The notes beneath the pieces were generated by a model. It had not been told where the DNA came from. It saw only the letters and a program-made list of their open reading frames with translations, and did no database searches. Below, piece after piece: positions 6,370 through 7,604 of a stretch of DNA of 7,604 nucleotides. Each line of letters starts with the position of its first letter. The first letter of the stretch is position 1. Position numbers and translations under genes: made by a program. The stretch is from JBKEBX01 sp047974615 (GTDB lineage: Bacteria > Bacillota > Clostridia > Lachnospirales > CAMZNU01): the NCBI GenBank assembly GCA_047974615.1, contig JBKECM010000179.1, positions 1-7,604 of the forward strand, given 5' to 3'.

Positions 6370-6418
6370 ACATAAAATTTTTAGTTAGACAAAATGTGTC
6401 ATAGTAAAATGGTATAAT
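6370..6418 (+). promoter_or_regulatory. Promoter and operator of the GTPase genes
   Basis: An extended -10 box, TGG then TATAAT (6413-6418), is preceded by GACA (6388-6391), five bases, TGTC (6397-6400). The 12-nt gap from TGTC to the -10 equals that of the WYL promoter. The longer block TTAGACA..AAT.TGTCAT is shared as well. A looser copy of the outer WYL arm (ACATAAAATT, 6370-6379) lies one base further upstream than its counterpart. The -35 position (CAAAAT) is again poor. This looks like one regulator's site used twice. Confidence 0.6.
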
Positions 6419-6424
6419 AACTGT

Positions 6425-6631
6425 GAGGTTCAATGTCAGGTAATAAAAATTACAAGATTAAAAGACTATTCAGAATATATACAAAGTAAAATAGAGTTAA
6501 TTTATAAATAAAGTGGAAGAAACAAATAGAACAAGTTTTTGGTAAAGGGATAGAAATGTAGATACTTAGTTAGGGCCAGTAATTTAAATAATTTAATTTA
6601 AACAGAAAATTGATTATTGAGGAATATTAAA
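6425..6631 (+). other. Leader of the GTPase transcript with traces of a decayed small gene
   Basis: Between the expected transcription start (near 6425) and the GTPase start lie about 200 bases. GAGG (6425-6428) and ATG 6433 open an 18-codon frame (MSGNKNYKIKRLFRIYTK). A better protein-like text needs frame changes: ITRLKDYSEYIQSKIELIYK (6449-6511, frame shifted), then WKKQIEQVFGKGIEM (6514-6561, another frame). Together they would make one helical stretch, so this may be a frameshifted small gene. Alternatively it is an untranslated leader with a short upstream peptide. Confidence 0.3.
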
Positions 6632-7432
6632 ATGAAAATTAAAATTAATTGTGAAGGAAGTAGTTTAGTTTATACTTACAAAAACGATAAAAATATGTGG
6701 TGTGAAATGCCATATCAGTCTGAATTGTCAAAAGAAAAATTTAAAAATACAAATATTGAAGAAGTGGCAGAAAAAGTTTTGGGTATTATAAAAAATGATT
6801 ATAATATTGCAAATAGAGGAGTAACTGTCTATTTTCAAGGACGTGAAGAGGATTTTCAATTTTTGAAGAATATGAGCTATGAGTTATATCCTGAAAGTGA
6901 TATAGCTATTAAATTTGCATTAAATAAAAGCATACTTGTTTGTGGGAATATAAAGTCTGGTAAAAGTACATTAATTAGAGCAATAAGCGTATGCTTAAAT
7001 GAAAGATTAGATGAGGAAAAAGAAGAAAATTACACCTTATATAGTACATCGGATAAAAAAATTATAATTTATGATGTAAATGGTATTGACATAGGAGAGG
7101 AAAAATATAATCATTTTAGAAATGTTGCTAATCAATTAATTGATAGAAATATTAATAGTATAATATATTGCAAAAATTCTACAAGACTTGAAGAAGTAGA
7201 ATTGAATTTTATAAATTATATAAAAAATTATTATAAATCAATAAAATTAATTATTGTACTAACTCAAAATATAAATGATGATATTGATGAATTTTTAAAT
7301 CAATGTAAGAATGAGTTTACAGATATTGATGTACTACCAGTATTAGCAGAGAGTAAGAAGTTAAGAAATGGTGTTAATATTGAAGCTTACGGTGTACCAA
7401 ATTTAGTTGAAAAATTGATGTATGAGGATTAA
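6632..7432 (+). CDS. P-loop GTPase with an extra N-terminal domain
   Basis: The ATG at 6632 is eight bases after GAGGA (6619-6623); it gives 266 residues. Residues 1-95 are an N-terminal domain I do not recognise (strand-rich, with VTVYFQGREEDFQFL near 64-78). The GTPase domain follows: Walker A GNIKSGKST at 105-113, hydrophobic strand IIIYDVNGID at 144-153 giving the DxxG of G3 (Asp148, Gly151), SIIYCKNSTRLEEVE at 176-190, and the G4 strand LIIVLTQN at 206-213. G4 reads Thr-Gln-Asn-Ile instead of [NT]KxD, so the guanine-specifying Asp is not in place. No typical switch I Thr is obvious, and guanine specificity is uncertain. VLPVLAESKK could be G5. A second GTPase gene starts on the base after the stop codon, so the two are translated together and may pair. 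Confidence 0.75.
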   Translation: MKIKINCEGSSLVYTYKNDKNMWCEMPYQSELSKEKFKNTNIEEVAEKVLGIIKNDYNIANRGVTVYFQGREEDFQFLKNMSYELYPESDIAIKFALNKSILVCGNIKSGKSTLIRAISVCLNERLDEEKEENYTLYSTSDKKIIIYDVNGIDIGEEKYNHFRNVANQLIDRNINSIIYCKNSTRLEEVELNFINYIKNYYKSIKLIIVLTQNINDDIDEFLNQCKNEFTDIDVLPVLAESKKLRNGVNIEAYGVPNLVEKLMYED

Positions 7433-7604
7433 ATGAATAAATTAAATTTAATTGTAATGGGAAAAACAGGTGTTGGAAAAAGTACACTTATAAATGCCAT
7501 TTTAGATAAAGATTTAGCGACAACTGGCGTAGGTGAAAGAGTTACTAAAGATATAAAAAAATACATCAAAATAATTGAAACTACAGATAAAAATAAAAGA
7601 GAAT
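7433..7604 (+). CDS. Second P-loop GTPase, cut by the right edge
   Basis: The ATG at 7433 stands directly after the TAA (7430-7432) of the first GTPase, with GAGG at 7424-7427 inside the end of that gene. This tight join indicates translational coupling. Only 57 codons are in the window. The protein begins almost at once with the G1 loop, GKTGVGKST at residues 10-18, in the pattern of small Era-like GTPases (strand LNLIVM, Walker A, helix LINAIL). GVGERVTKDI near 32-41 is the likely switch I region. Unlike its partner it has no N-terminal extension and a textbook G1, so it may be the active member of the pair. Later motifs cannot be judged. Confidence 0.8.
   Translation, partial: MNKLNLIVMGKTGVGKSTLINAILDKDLATTGVGERVTKDIKKYIKIIETTDKNKRE

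Noticed and set aside
1..7604. CRISPR array, tRNA or rRNA gene
   Set aside because: No regularly spaced direct repeats, and no tRNA or rRNA signature sequences were seen on either strand.

Overview
The window is strongly AT-rich, with Shine-Dalgarno starts, AT-ending codons and small accessory genes. This suggests a low-GC Bacillota genome of clostridial or negativicute type; no gene here fixes the genus. It reads as an accessory island: decayed mobile or toxin-type genes on the left, then a cluster of regulatory and NTPase genes on the + strand, interrupted by a broken insertion sequence.

Layout. Positions 1-52 hold what looks like the start of a minus-strand gene running off the left edge. 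Positions 53-272 are non-coding, with two dyad symmetries and a promoter-like -10. Positions 273-635 are a broken Rpn (PD-(D/E)XK) nuclease gene, and about 692-1179 are fragments of a HipA-fold kinase gene. Intact genes then follow: a divergent macro-domain protein with a helical, HTH-like C-terminal domain (1262-2350), a terminator, and a single-domain vWA protein with a complete MIDAS metal site (2438-3082). A decayed IS30-family element (about 3174-4369, transposase on the minus strand, two frameshifts) comes next. It may have cut a small zinc-ribbon-like gene that started just after the vWA gene. To its right are an HTH-WYL transcription regulator (4528-5490), a MORN-repeat protein (5522-5950), a long non-coding stretch with a second promoter, and two head-to-tail P-loop GTPase genes (6632-7432, and 7433 running off the right edge).

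How the parts may work together. The promoters in front of the WYL regulator and of the GTPase pair carry the same element, GACA-N5-TGTC. In both cases it lies exactly 12 nt upstream of a TATAAT box, within a longer conserved block. The direct inference is that one regulator, most simply the WYL protein itself, controls both units, so that WYL, MORN and the GTPases form one regulon about 3 kb long. The macro/vWA pair lies immediately upstream and has the look of the same kind of regulated stress or conflict module: vWA adaptor, nucleotide-ligand sensor, WYL sensor and GTPases. That it is one system, and what triggers it, is inference. I do not recognise this exact combination as a named system.
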